From the NCBI GenBank assembly GCA_036924085.1, contig JAVGWX010000007.1, positions 72,493,948 to 72,557,947 of the forward strand: a DNA stretch of 64,000 nucleotides, written 5' to 3'. Origin of the DNA: Ariolimax columbianus (Eukaryota; Mollusca; Gastropoda; Stylommatophora; Arionidae). Under the pieces are notes generated by a model, which searched no databases, was not told where the DNA came from, and saw only the letters and a list, made by a program, of their open reading frames with translations. A program made the position numbers and the translations under genes. Shown here in pieces: positions 48,083-58,073 of the stretch; position 1 is the first letter of the stretch, and each line of letters opens with the position of its first letter.

Positions 48083-48456
48083 TTCTTCTTCTTCTTCTTC
48101 TTCTTCTTCTTCGTTCGTTCTCAATATCCCGCTATCAAACACTGAAAGGGCTTAAGTAGCAGAATGTAGTCCAGAGAACGGAATGCGTTGTATCGTTGTT
48201 TACAGCTTCACTACGATATTTGCACCTTTCGGTCCAACACATCCGGCTTCAGCAAGCATTTTTTTAGTACTGGATTAGCATTACCTCTTCAATCCCTTTT
48301 CCTTAGCAGTCTGCCCTGCTGAAAGCCTGTTATCCAGGATCACCACGTGGAGATATAGAAGGGTCTTGGCAGCTCTGGTTCGCTGTCCCTGACGCTAGCA
48401 GTCAGCTATGGTTCGCTGACCACTGCAGCTCATCCGCTGCTCAGCGTCTTGATCCC
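48083..48456 (-). mobile_element. SINE-A copy 5 with (GAA)n tail
   Basis: The (TTC)n tail spans 48083-48113, then CGTTCTCAATATCCCGCTA, the core CCAACACATCCGGCTTCAGC at about 48234 and the 5' end TCAGCGTCTTGATCCC at 48440-48456. It is full length by comparison with copies 1 and 2. It lies between the two GPCR genes. Confidence 0.85.
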
Positions 48457-48459
48457 TTA

Positions 48460-49334
48460 AATAAGAGAAACTGATTAATAACATCTTCCTTAAAACTTAA
48501 ATTCTTTTTCAATTGTTAACCGCAAACTTAAATTCGACATTCTATATAAAACATGAATAAAGCGAGAAAGTACTCAGCCAAACTGGTGCTAAACATTAAC
48601 ATTAAAAAAACTAAACTTTTTCAAATCAACACCTTAAGCAAAGAGCCATTCATGCTTGCAGGCGAGAAACTATGGCATATTTGGGTAGCACCATTGATAC
48701 TTCATGGGCCAAAACGGCAGATTTAAGCGCTAGAAATAAAACCAAAAAGACAGTATGCTTGTTACCGAATAATATATGGACATCCAGAGAAATAATGTCT
48801 AATGCCAAGTTAAAATTGTTAAATTTCAATGTCAAGTCAGTACTAATGTAAGGAGAAAAAACATGGCGAACAGCAATAGCAATACAGACGAAACTCCAGT
48901 CGTTCGTTAATAAAGGTCTGTGGAAAATAATGTGAATAGGTTGGCAAGACATGGTGAGGAATGAAGGCATACAGGAAGGGAGCAGCAGATCAAACGTAGG
49001 AAATGGGGTTAGATAGACAACTGCTCGACAATCGTCATCAAACTTGACCAGACAGGCCCTGACATTAAATCTACAGGGAATAAGAAAAAATAAGAGTGTA
49101 GACCATGAAACACGCGGAGAAGAAACTGTAAAAATGAATTATAGACCCTGGACCGCAACTGGAGAGAGACAGAAAGGGCAGTTCAAGACCGAACTTGATT
49201 GAAGAAGGTTGTCAATGGTCTTTGCTCCTAAAGGGGCGACGGCCATTGGTTGATTGATAGATTCATATTTATTGTATATGTTGTGGAGGGTTTTCTCCAG
49301 TTTGAAGAACAGAAACCAATTATTATTTCTTGTA
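48460..49334. other. Non-coding sequence, nothing recognised
   Basis: AT-rich spacer between SINE-A copy 5 and the LINE fragment at 49335. Confidence 0.4.
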
Positions 49335-49770
49335 GTAACATGCTAACATGCCCTGCATCCACGCACTGTTAGAAAAAGCACGACTAAGATGGGCCGGACG
49401 CCCCGCGAGAGAGGGCGCCCAAAGAAACGGTTTAAAGACGGTCTGAAGGACTCACTGAAAAGTTTCCAGACAGACATCGACACCTGGGAATGTCTTGCAA
49501 AACAGATCTGATTGGAAAAGCGCAGTCAAAGCGGGTGTAGCTACCGACAAAGACCACCGTGTTGTGAACGCCCAGAGCAGACGCGAGACCCGGAAATCCT
49601 GAGCAGCGAGAGCACCATTACCTTCTACAAAACTCGCGTGTCCGATATGTAGAAGATGTTTTCGTGCCCGCATTGGCCTGTTCAGACACATGTGCACTCA
49701 CACCCAACAGAGAAATCTGTGACAAGGATGATGTCTGCGGTCCTCATCAACAACGATGGACAGCTATTAT
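49335..49770 (+). mobile_element. LINE C-terminal fragment with zinc-finger motif (family 3)
   Basis: Plus strand: CIHALLEKARLRWAG then, after a deletion, RGRPKKRFKDGLKDSLKSF, DTWECLA and a C-terminal SCPHW/CRRCFRARIGLFRHM region with C2H2-like spacing and a following HTQQRN (frames shift). These are the last blocks of the APE-type LINE family whose RT part is at 19180. Nothing upstream of the C-terminal part is present. Confidence 0.8.
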
Positions 49771-51399
49771 AAGAGACGACTTCAGTGAAACTCACTACAA
49801 GGTCTTTGGAAAACGTACTATAACTATTTTGTATAAACATTTTTCTGGCTTACGTGGAACCAAGTTAGCCATGCCGGCTGGGAAAAACTCCTTTTCTCTA
49901 ATCGCTCCCAAAACCACTTCTAGAAACAGTGCAGGTAAGCATTTTTTAGGGATGATACGTAGATACGTCTGCGAATTACCCTTGTTTATTTAATGATCTT
50001 ATATCCTGGTCAAAACGAATATGAATGTCGTGTTGACGATGTTGTTTTATATTTGTTCATCGCGGTTATTGTGTAACATCAATGCCTACCGGAGGGGCAA
50101 ATCGTTCATCGCTAAATTGTTAAACTATCTGGAAGTGCTAAAAGGCCTCAGGTAGATCATCTGGGGAAAACCGGCTCGAGTTGGAGAGAAACAACTTCTC
50201 GTTCTTCCATCAGGACAATGCTTGTTCGATAATATTGTTGCAAATACGAAGCCGAGTGTGCTTTCCCAGCCACTCTACTTACCTGGTCTGACTTTTGCAA
50301 ACGTTTTTCTATTTCACAAATTGAAATCTTTGACGAACTCTTCCGATCGGATTGCGAGGACTCGTTTTTCGTCCAGATGTCGTATTCATTGCCTAATGTT
50401 TCAACGCCGGATATTATTTTATTCATGATATTGTCATCATCGTTAGACTAATCCAGAAGTTGCTGTCAGGTGGCAACGCGATTGTCTTTCTGTACAACAC
50501 GGACGTTATCAGAAGGGGTTACTGGTCGTACAGATGTGGGTCGGCATCTACTGACCGCTGGCCATCCGTTTAATTAAATCAATCAAACCATTTGCAAAAC
50601 ACTCGTACGGCAAATGCACTGATACCCATAAAACTGATTCAACGTTTCATGAGTTCCTATGGACGTCTTCACCCAGAGATTGAAGGTAAACTTGATTAGA
50701 TTCGCTGCTCATGACATTCAGACATCTCGTGACACGCAAAACACAATCTGCAAGCACGTAAATAATTGGGTACAAGACGATAAACAATCACAACGGAAAA
50801 ATGTAGATAAAGGTACTTAACAAGGTAATCACAAGGCAAGCACCACTGGCCGGAAGCTGCTATGACGTTGCGATGGCACGCAATTTGGAAATTTCCTGAA
50901 CCATTTGAACATACCTAGTGCATGGTGTGACTGTAAGGCACGCGACGTATGCAATTGTAAATGAGAACAGCAGCAGACGGACGTGCACCACCAGCACACA
51001 CCTTCTATGTATACTCTATTTCTGATAAAACGTTTTGTGTCTGTCTACACCAGTGCTTTTCTTCCTGAGCGCTTGCACCGTCTAGTGGGCGATTTTAGCT
51101 TTCAGGTGGGCGGTAGCAGAATAATTTCATTCTGTAATTAAAATAAAGGAGCGTGGAAGAGTCCGTTTCACAATCTCAATGCACTTGGTTCCTTGTTTTT
51201 GTTTTTTTTTCGCTCCTCCGCGTACGGAAGGTAATGGCAACCTACCGAACTGCACTTACCAAGAAACTTATAACAGCCAAAAAGGTTGGCGGTTCCAAGA
51301 AGCGACGTTCTGCTTTACTTTTTTATAAATATATAATTATTATGATTGTGACAATTTAGAGGCTACACAACCTTAAAAACCTGGCAGAAAACTAGAAAA
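49771..51399. other. Non-coding sequence, nothing certain
   Basis: The 89-codon minus frame 50157-50426 is mostly polar (KNESSQSDRKSSSK) and has no recognised domain. Nothing else stands out. It may hide a decayed element, but I cannot support one. Confidence 0.35.
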
Positions 51400-51800
51400 C
51401 CAAAAAAAGTGAACATTTTTAGAACCTGTGTTTTTCATTCGACAGTATTCGGTTGTGAAACGCGAACAACTACCCAAACCTAAAAGGCAGATAATAGAGC
51501 TCTTCAAGTCGAAATATTATAGAAAGGTTCTCAGTTACCATGTACCCAAAAAAATGCAGAAATTCGACCAGAGATGGGCAAAAAGGAGAACTGGCTCCTA
51601 ATATCCATCATGACAAAATAATGAAATACTTGGGCTACATCAAAAGACAAAACGGTATTTAGAGAACGGTCATGGAAGGTATAGTCTTGGGCAAGACAGG
51701 CAGAGACAGACCAAGAAGGCGACGCCACCAAGATGTCAAGGAATGCTTGTACATCACTCTGAAGCTGGCTTAAGATTGGGCTAGAGAGGAAGAGGCAGAA
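51400..51800 (+). mobile_element. RTE-like LINE C-terminal remnant
   Basis: In shifting plus frames: VNIFRTCVFHSTVFGCETRTTT (the CIFPVATYGCETWTTT block; quoted part ends at CETRTTT), KMQKF, YLGYIKRQNG, then GKTGRDRPRRRRHQDVKE. The order matches 61800-62160 of the RTE copy at 58256. Heavily decayed. Confidence 0.75.
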
Positions 51801-51875
51801 CAAGAAGGCTTTGGCAAAGAAAGTTTTATATCACCTGTTAGTACAAGCAGAAGCACACATACAAATAGACATAGA

Positions 51876-51917
51876 CACACACACACACACACATACACAC
51901 ATACACACACACACATG
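51876..51917. repeat. (AC)n microsatellite
   Basis: Interrupted ACACAC run directly downstream of the RTE remnant. Confidence 0.9.
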
Positions 51918-52314
51918 AACACACGAATACAGCTCACATTACTCCTATTTTTGTCTAGCATAGGGTTTTAAAGAAGAAATAAAATGAAAGACTACAGTTT
52001 GAAATAAAATTATGCAAAACGTGGTGGATGTGTGATAATTACAGAGCAATACACAAACATGCTCGGCAATAACATAAAAACAAACATAAATATAGTGCAA
52101 AGTACGCCATTATCCAAATGATAACTGCCCTCAACTACCGTGTATGTGCTTGCCTTGTCGCTTTCAGCTCCAACCATCAATATAATTATTGATTGACATT
52201 TGTTTGTAAGTAGGTCCATTGTATCACAAGATTCACGGCATCCACTCATATGAAAACCTACAATTCACAGTTTCAGTTTCATAGTGAGTGCAGCAAATCC
52301 ACAAACATGTGTAG

Positions 52315-52615
52315 GTAAAGCGGAGAATTTGTGTTGACGAGAACTGGCTTATAAACCACGTTATGTCCCAGAAACTGCGGTTTTTCGGCCACATCAAGCG
52401 CCATGACGGGCTGAAAAATCAGTTGTGAAGGGCATTCTTGATGGAAAATGAGACAGAGACCGACTAAGACATAGATGGACACAAGACATCAAGGATACTC
52501 TAAACATGAACATGGAGCAGGTGGGTGGACTGACTGTTGATCAAGATTCCCATCGGATGGCTGTGATAAAAGTGACGTTCTGCTAAGGATATGATTCATG
52601 ATGATGATGTTGAGA
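52315..52615 (+). mobile_element. RTE-like LINE 3'-end remnant
   Basis: In shifting frames: LRFFGHIKRHDGLKNQL, then RQRPT/KTWMDTRHQGYS corresponding to RDRGRPKSRWTQDIK, then VTFC at ~52572 and a GATGATGATG-like terminus. It matches 62000-62265 of the RTE at 58256 and ends in the family's ATG/GAT tail. Confidence 0.75.
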
Positions 52616-52829
52616 TCAGTGAAATGTAATGAACAATGTAAACATTTTTAGATCCGGCTAGCAGAAATATTTTCATTTTTCTTTATTTCATTTTCAGAAT
52701 TTGTGTTTCGCTTTTTGGCCATCCTTGGAATTTTAGCCATTTCCTGTAACGTTTTACCTCGATGGATGTAATCTTCTTCCTTAGTGTCTATGTGGTTGCT
52801 TAGGTCCCACATCCGCATGATGTCACTGG

Positions 52830-53165
52830 GAAGATGCAGAACGGGACTTTGATTTTTTGTCAGTTGTTTATTGTTTTACCAACGTTTCTATTATAATGAC
52901 CTGGTCATTCTTTTTCTTCCTTCTTTTTTGCAATATCCATTTTTGCTTTTAACTAGGCCGATTTATTCAAAAATTAGGGCGATCTTAACTTCTTGCTTCT
53001 CTTGGATAACTTAGGATCAATTTTTGACTTGGTATGTGTTTTTATCTTGGTTCTACTGATACTTAGATTTTGTTGTTGACTGTATTATCGACGGGATCAT
53101 ATATTCTAACCGTGCTCATCGAAAGGATAACTGTATCATCTGTATTTCTTAGTTCTGGTATTCCA
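52830..53165 (-). mobile_element. RTE-like LINE RT fragment, minus strand
   Basis: Minus strand: IPELRNTDDTVILS (the LRYADDTVVLS catalytic block) at 53110-53165, then SVEPR-like and KSKIDPKLS text equivalent to KTKIMSTDKAKIKPKVILE. The first D of the YADD box is retained, but the block is damaged (NTDD). Short and decayed. Confidence 0.65.
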
Positions 53166-53273
53166 TTCTCGTTCATTGTCAAAGGAAATATTCTTTAAAA
53201 AAAATGCATGCTCGATCACAACATATGACGTCATCAAAGAGCTTGAGGATATATAGAGTGTATGCAAATTATT

Positions 53274-53509
53274 TATTGACTTATTGATCAGCGCATAGCC
53301 GAATGGCTTCGATGCCTGTCTGACAACAAGGAGGGCATCGGAGCGAACCCGGTTAAGGCATGTTGTTTTTCTGTTGGGGGTGAAATAACCAATCACAGCC
53401 AACACACGATGGGGCTACAGCAGTAGCTCAGCCTTTTAAAATCCATCGACTACGCCAGAAGTGGGGGAAATGGTTTTAAAAAAAATTGTTTGCAATATTG
53501 ACTTATTGA
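53274..53509 (+). mobile_element. SINE-L: tRNA-headed SINE with 14-bp target duplication
   Basis: The element occupies 53288-53495 and is flanked by a perfect 14-bp direct repeat, TATTGACTTATTGA, at 53274-53287 and 53496-53509. The head has an A box CATAGCCGAATGGCTTCGA and a B-box-like GAGCGAACCCGG about 40 bp later, closest in style to a Leu/Ser tRNA. The tail is A-rich. The 3' half is shared with 32090-32195. It lacks the TGCTGAAGTCGGATG core, so it is a different family from the SINE at 30225. Confidence 0.85.
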
Positions 53510-54739
53510 CAAGTTTATTCTTTTGAAGAACATAAAGTCTACTTCAGCTTTTTATATAATCTCCTATCCCATCTTCGAACTAATGCGATCAGTGAATGTT
53601 AACAAAGTGATTGTCATCGATTTCGATGGAAGAACAAAAAAAAACTAATATTAAATCTCTTTCTCGAGTTCAGCATTTGAGGCTGTGGATGTTCTGTGTA
53701 CATTTTTTTTGCAGTTGCCGTTCATGTATTTTTCCCTTCTCTGTTTTTCATTCTCTAATTGTTTCTATGCATGAGCACGTTTAATTCTTTTGCTAGTTTG
53801 TTTCTTGTAGATTATCTTCTACCAACTTATACTTCATATATTTATTTTATATATGTATCGATTATGGACGTATTCTTTGTCCTCTTTCTGTTTGTGGAAG
53901 TTTGCAGTTCAAATACGATACTTTTGCAATATGCAATAATGAACTCTTGTTTATATGCCGTAATCGCAAGCCTCATAGTAAGACAGAAATACGAGTACTT
54001 TAAGCACTTGGAAAAAGTAGACACCAAATAATATTAAATACAGTAAATTACTCCAGGGTCAAAACCCGTTGGTACAGGAGATGAATGTGCCTCGATGTAA
54101 GAAAACAGGAGTTTGAAGATTCAATCAACTCAACAAGCCTTTCCTATCTTTTCCTACATATCGTGATAGAAATGACAATTATGTGACGATAAAATGATAT
54201 ATGATGTAGAAAGAGCCGACATCACTGCTTTGATCAATTTTGTAAGCGGATGACAAGCAGTATACAAAATCATAATCAAAGCAGAGCTTCTCGTATGTTG
54301 TATGAATCTCAATCTGTTCTTTCGTTTACTGTTCTGTTGATGTCCACTCAATTTTGTCAGCAGAGGACATGCACAATATTAGCTGAAGGCTCTAAAAAAT
54401 ATTTGTTGTGTGAATATTCTTCTGTTCTCACATCCACCGTTCTGTGGGTCTCAATTTTTGTCAACAAATGAAAAAAAGTACATTAGCTGAAAGTTCTTGT
54501 GGATGTTTGTTGCATGAACATTCATCTACTCTCCCATCCACTGCTTTGTTTCCAATTTTGTTAGCAGATGGCAAACCGAGGGTTCTAGTAGGTATTTGTA
54601 ATAAGCGTATTAATCTGTTCTCCCATTCACTGATCCTTGTTCTGCACATTTAAATAATCGATTGATGATTTCACATTGCAGTGTTGTAAAGTTGGTCTTC
54701 GACAGTATTGGCAGTAATGTCATATGTATACCTTCGCTC
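53510..54739. other. Non-coding sequence, nothing certain
   Basis: Spacer between SINE-L and GPCR 2. A 90-codon hydrophobic frame at 53759-54031 has no clear receptor motif. A short phrase around CTGTTCTCACATCCACC recurs loosely at 54310-54630, suggesting a diverged ~115-bp tandem repeat (three units, each with TTAGCTGAA or similar). Confidence 0.4.
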
Positions 54740-55855
54740 CTACAATCTGGAGCATTTCAGAAGCTTAAAAAGATATAATCTAAATTTCTTCGTGCTGAAA
54801 AAGTAAATAAAAAAATTGATAGAATGCGACATTAAAACCAATCCGTTAGCGACAGTGATGGCCAAATGCATATACACTTTAATAGATGGTGAGAATTCTA
54901 ACATGTTGCTGTAAAAAATAGCATAAACAATACACAAGGGCAGTGTTAGAATTATGAAAGTGATCGAAGCAAATAATAACATCATCGTAATGCTTCTCTC
55001 AACTCTAGCCTGCTCTTGGAGTCTTAGCTGCGTTAGAGCACTAACACCGGAGCCATCATCTTCGCAGAATACAGGCTGTCTTTCTCTTTGAATCTTCAAA
55101 AGACCTCTCCATATCAAAAGACTCATTACAAGCAGCAGACATGCAGGCACGTAACTGTACAGAGTTGTCGTAACTTTGAGCCACTTTCCATGAAAGTCTA
55201 TATTGGGTGCGAAACAACCAAAATCGTTTGCAGTAATGGTCACTAAATGAATTGACGCGAAGAAGAGAATGACGACTGCCAGAATGATGGAACTTAAATG
55301 AGCACGTCTCAAAGTGAAGTAATATCCTTTCTTCAGCGGAAATATAATAGTCACAAAACGTTCAAAACAAATTAACACCAATACCCAATTTGCGTAAATC
55401 GAAGTAAAATCGCTGAACATGAATATTAGCTTGCAGCTAATAGTATCAAAGGCGCCGAAAGTAAGCATAGCAGTGTAGAGTATTTTCGCAAGGAGTGCTA
55501 CCAAGTCAGAAACTGCAAGAAGCGATAGATAGAAAGTTCCCGTCGTCCTTGGAAACTGTAAAATGGTCATAAATGCCAGGATGTTGCCAGGAACGCCAGT
55601 AATGAGAGATAACCAAAATGCAAACCGTTTCAGTATAACCGTATCATCGCAAATTGAGGACAGATATTTTATTTTCCAGATGGGATAGATAGCCAGTGTG
55701 ATATTCCGAAAATGCAATTGGTAATACGAAAAGCAGTTCTTGTACGTAGCATTCTTCAAGGACACACTATTCTCCAAGAAAGACCAATCAATAGATGAGT
55801 TCCCAGGAGACAAGTTAATGGACGTTGAAGTCTCGTTGAAATTGAAGACATTCAT
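54740..55855 (-). CDS. Class A (FMRFamide-receptor-like) orphan GPCR 2, paralogue of GPCR 1
   Basis: 371 residues from the Met homologous to GPCR 1's start (MNVFNFNETS); a further in-frame ATG at 55915 adds 20 residues, but the matching flank in GPCR 1 is non-coding. The topology matches GPCR 1: glycosylated N-terminus, TM1 with GVPGNILAF, TM2 LAVSDL, a TM3 Cys, ICFERFV keeping the Arg of the DRY position, loop 2 Cys, a long loop 3 with EQARVERS, and TM7 NFFIYFFST. Divergence from GPCR 1 concentrates in the N-terminus, TM5, TM6 and extracellular loop 3, while TM2-TM4 are nearly identical. This is what ligand-specificity divergence would look like, though that is inference. Single exon. Confidence 0.9.
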   Translation of the reverse strand: MNVFNFNETSTSINLSPGNSSIDWSFLENSVSLKNATYKNCFSYYQLHFRNITLAIYPIWKIKYLSSICDDTVILKRFAFWLSLITGVPGNILAFMTILQFPRTTGTFYLSLLAVSDLVALLAKILYTAMLTFGAFDTISCKLIFMFSDFTSIYANWVLVLICFERFVTIIFPLKKGYYFTLRRAHLSSIILAVVILFFASIHLVTITANDFGCFAPNIDFHGKWLKVTTTLYSYVPACLLLVMSLLIWRGLLKIQRERQPVFCEDDGSGVSALTQLRLQEQARVERSITMMLLFASITFIILTLPLCIVYAIFYSNMLEFSPSIKVYMHLAITVANGLVLMSHSINFFIYFFSTKKFRLYLFKLLKCSRL

Positions 55856-56070
55856 TTTCTGTATGTAATACTGCTTGCGTCTTTTAACACGTGAATGCCA
55901 AATGGTATTGTTCAAGTAATGTTTATACTAGGCAGCACTGGTTCACATTATCCAGTACCAATTTCCATCAAGATATTAGCTTGCGGGATGATGGAGCATG
56001 TTGTAAAACTGAGGAAATAACCAAAATTATCAGGTTAATGACACAATACACAAGTAACTTGCTGCTGTTT
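55856..56070 (-). promoter_or_regulatory. Conserved 5' flank of GPCR 2 with TATA-like box
   Basis: Counterpart of 47637-47850: same TATA-like AGTATAAACA (minus strand, about 55919-55928), same TGGAAATTGGTACTGGATAA phrase and similar distance to the ATG. Similarity stops near 56070, just before the poly-G tract, marking the edge of the duplicated segment. Confidence 0.45.
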
Positions 56071-56112
56071 TATAATGTTAGCTTAATAATAACTTGCTTT
56101 TACGAGATGAGC

Positions 56113-56132
56113 GGGGGGGGGGGGGAGGGGGG
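56113..56132. repeat. Poly-G tract
   Basis: Thirteen G, one A, six G, immediately outside the segment duplicated between the GPCR genes. Potential quadruplex former. Confidence 0.9.
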
Positions 56133-56714
56133 AGTCAGATCCCTTTCTCATCCACAGTTTTGATATTTAATTATCAAGCCCTATCTATCCAATATAGTAA
56201 TCCAAGCCGAAATGTAACAAGCCAATTGTGTTTTGTAAATATATTTTCATGCTACAGAGATGTGAACATATGGTCAGTAGACTTCTCAACGGAAAGAATA
56301 AAATGTTAAATTAGTTCATACATACGACACATCACTTCCCTTTCATCTATTTTTGTAGTGCTCGTTCGCTCACCTCCTACTAGAAGTAAATTGGTTTTAG
56401 ACCTCACAACTTAACGTCGGTATCCTTCACTATTGATTCTTATCGTGCATATCACATATGTTCGTTCGCGCACAGGAATCCGTTTGTCAAGCACCGAGTA
56501 ACAATAACGTAAAGAGGAATCGAGAGAATAGTGGAATATTAAAGAAAAAAGGAAAAGCGATAGAACAAAGCACTCAAGCATATCAATTAATCTCCCCACA
56601 AGTTCTTCGTTGTATCTGTGGAAGGATAAAATAAAGTATTGATAAACGTAATGGTTAGTGCATTCCCTAGGTCCTATTTTATGTTTTGACAAAAATTAAC
56701 TTTTTTATGGGGGT
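56133..56714. other. Non-coding sequence, nothing recognised
   Basis: AT-rich spacer between the poly-G tract and the split CR1 fragment. Confidence 0.45.
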
Positions 56715-57364
56715 TTAGAAGACTCTATTGTGTCTTTCCAAGAATCCTTATATCCCCTCTATGATAAGGACTCCACACATATAGACAGTACTCCAACCTA
56801 GGTCTAACTAATGCTTTATACAGTTTCTTCTTCTTCTTCTTCGTACGCTGTTTACAGCGATATTTACGTTGCACTGTTTTATTTTGTTAAGCCTGTGGCT
56901 CAGTGCATCCGATTTCAACAGGCGTTTCTGTAGGGTTGCCCTCCTTAGCCTTTGGCTGTCCCCAGCCTAACTGCAAGGCAGCAGTTGTTTTTGGTCAGAG
57001 TTGTCTCTCTTAGGAAGTTGTCTTGCAGGACTATCGAGTCTTCCCTACTCGTGTCTATAGGGTTTGGCAATGATATGATGGACTATGTACTAGTTTGTAC
57101 TATCCCGGAAGAGAGGCAGTCCAGTGTGACTTTGTCCCAGGATCGTCAAGTCCTGCCAGAAACGTAACATATGCATGTGAGTGAGGTATCTCTTTGCTCC
57201 CTTTAATTTCTCGGCTCATCTGCAGTGATGGTACGCCTAGCATTCCCCGCCACCCGGGAGGTTGTCACAATAGGGCAGGAGGTGCAATGTCCGCTGGACT
57301 GCATCTCTTCTGCGTCCATTAGGATGACTGATAGTAGACAGAGGCAAAGAGCGAGGCAGGAGTG

Positions 57365-57542
57365 CATTTCTGCGGCTCGACCGGGCCGGGCTGAGACGCA
57401 AGCCCCAGCCGTGTCGTAGCCTCCCATCACAGCGGTGCTGAGATTTAGGGCGGGATTCTGGCATAGAGGCGTTCGGCCGTAGTCCCTCAGATGGTAGCTT
57501 ATCAGCCAAGCACGTGGACCTGTGATTCCTCTCGAAATAGTG
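57365..57542 (-). pseudogene. Second, shorter 28S rRNA-derived fragment
   Basis: Minus strand: TTCGAGAGGAATCACAGG, GTGCTTGGCTGATAAGC, CTACCATCTGAGGGA, GAACGCCTCTATGCCAGAAT and GGTCGAGCCGCAGAA. It repeats part of the first fragment with independent differences: it keeps CTACCATCTG, which is closer to canonical 28S, and lacks the block between GATAAGC and CTACCATC. It lies ~60 bp past the end of the first fragment, so the element carries a partial dimer. Confidence 0.85.
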
Positions 57543-57600
57543 CATTTGACCAGGGGTTAAGCCTGGTCATTGCACGGAGATGTTGTTCGCCTGGTGCGGA

Positions 57601-58073
57601 CATATCTCATGGTCAAGGGTTGAGTCTCAGCAGTTCGCAGTGAGGTAGCTGATCTACTGCTTAGGGCACCCCGACCGAGAACTAAGTCTTCTACAAATGG
57701 TTTCATACCTCATCGCCGTATGGGGTAAATATCGAGCAGCTTCCCGCCCGCTTTGATCGGCGGACGGCAGAGACCTCATTCTGCGGCTCGACCGCGCGTG
57801 GCTGGAGCGGGAGCCCCAGGTCCCCACCATGTCGAAGCCTCCCTTTGCAATCGTGCTGAGCTTTTGGGCGGGATTTTGGCTTAGAGGCGTTCGGCCGTAA
57901 TCCCTCACCTTGTAGCCTCGCGCCGTTGGCTTATCAGCCTAGTACGTGAACCAAATGTCTGCGGCTCCTCTCGAGTTGAGCAGGATTACCGTAGCAACGC
58001 CCTGTCATTAGTAGGGTAAAACGGACCTGTCTTCCGAGGGTCTATTTCCAGCACCCGTTCAGTATTAGGCCGG
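57601..58073 (-). pseudogene. 28S rRNA 3'-terminal fragment (rRNA pseudogene)
   Basis: Recognised from conserved large-subunit text on the minus strand: GTTTTACCCTACTAATGA, GGTAATCCTGCTCAA, CAGACATTTGG, CGAACGCCTCTAAG, AATCCCGCCC and the 3'-terminal CTCAACCCTTGACC. The sarcin-ricin loop reads AACTCGAGAGGAGCC instead of the universal AGTACGAGAGGAACC, and several bases after the following GCAG are missing, so it cannot serve in a ribosome. It covers roughly the last 470 bases of 28S and ends near the natural 3' end. Confidence 0.88.

Noticed and set aside
50157..50426. 89-codon polar minus-strand frame
   Set aside because: No domain recognised and no supporting context.
53759..54031. Hydrophobic 90-codon frame, possibly a receptor fragment
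   Set aside because: Lacks any conserved GPCR block; hydrophobicity reflects T-rich DNA.
55856..55915. Upstream ATG giving GPCR 2 a 20-residue extension
   Set aside because: The aligned flank of GPCR 1 has an in-frame stop, and the extension (RVKRRKQYY) does not resemble a signal or receptor N-terminus.
57365..58073. Functional 28S rRNA gene
   Set aside because: Only the last ~470 bases plus a partial second piece are present, the sarcin-ricin loop is altered, and retroposon hallmarks surround it.
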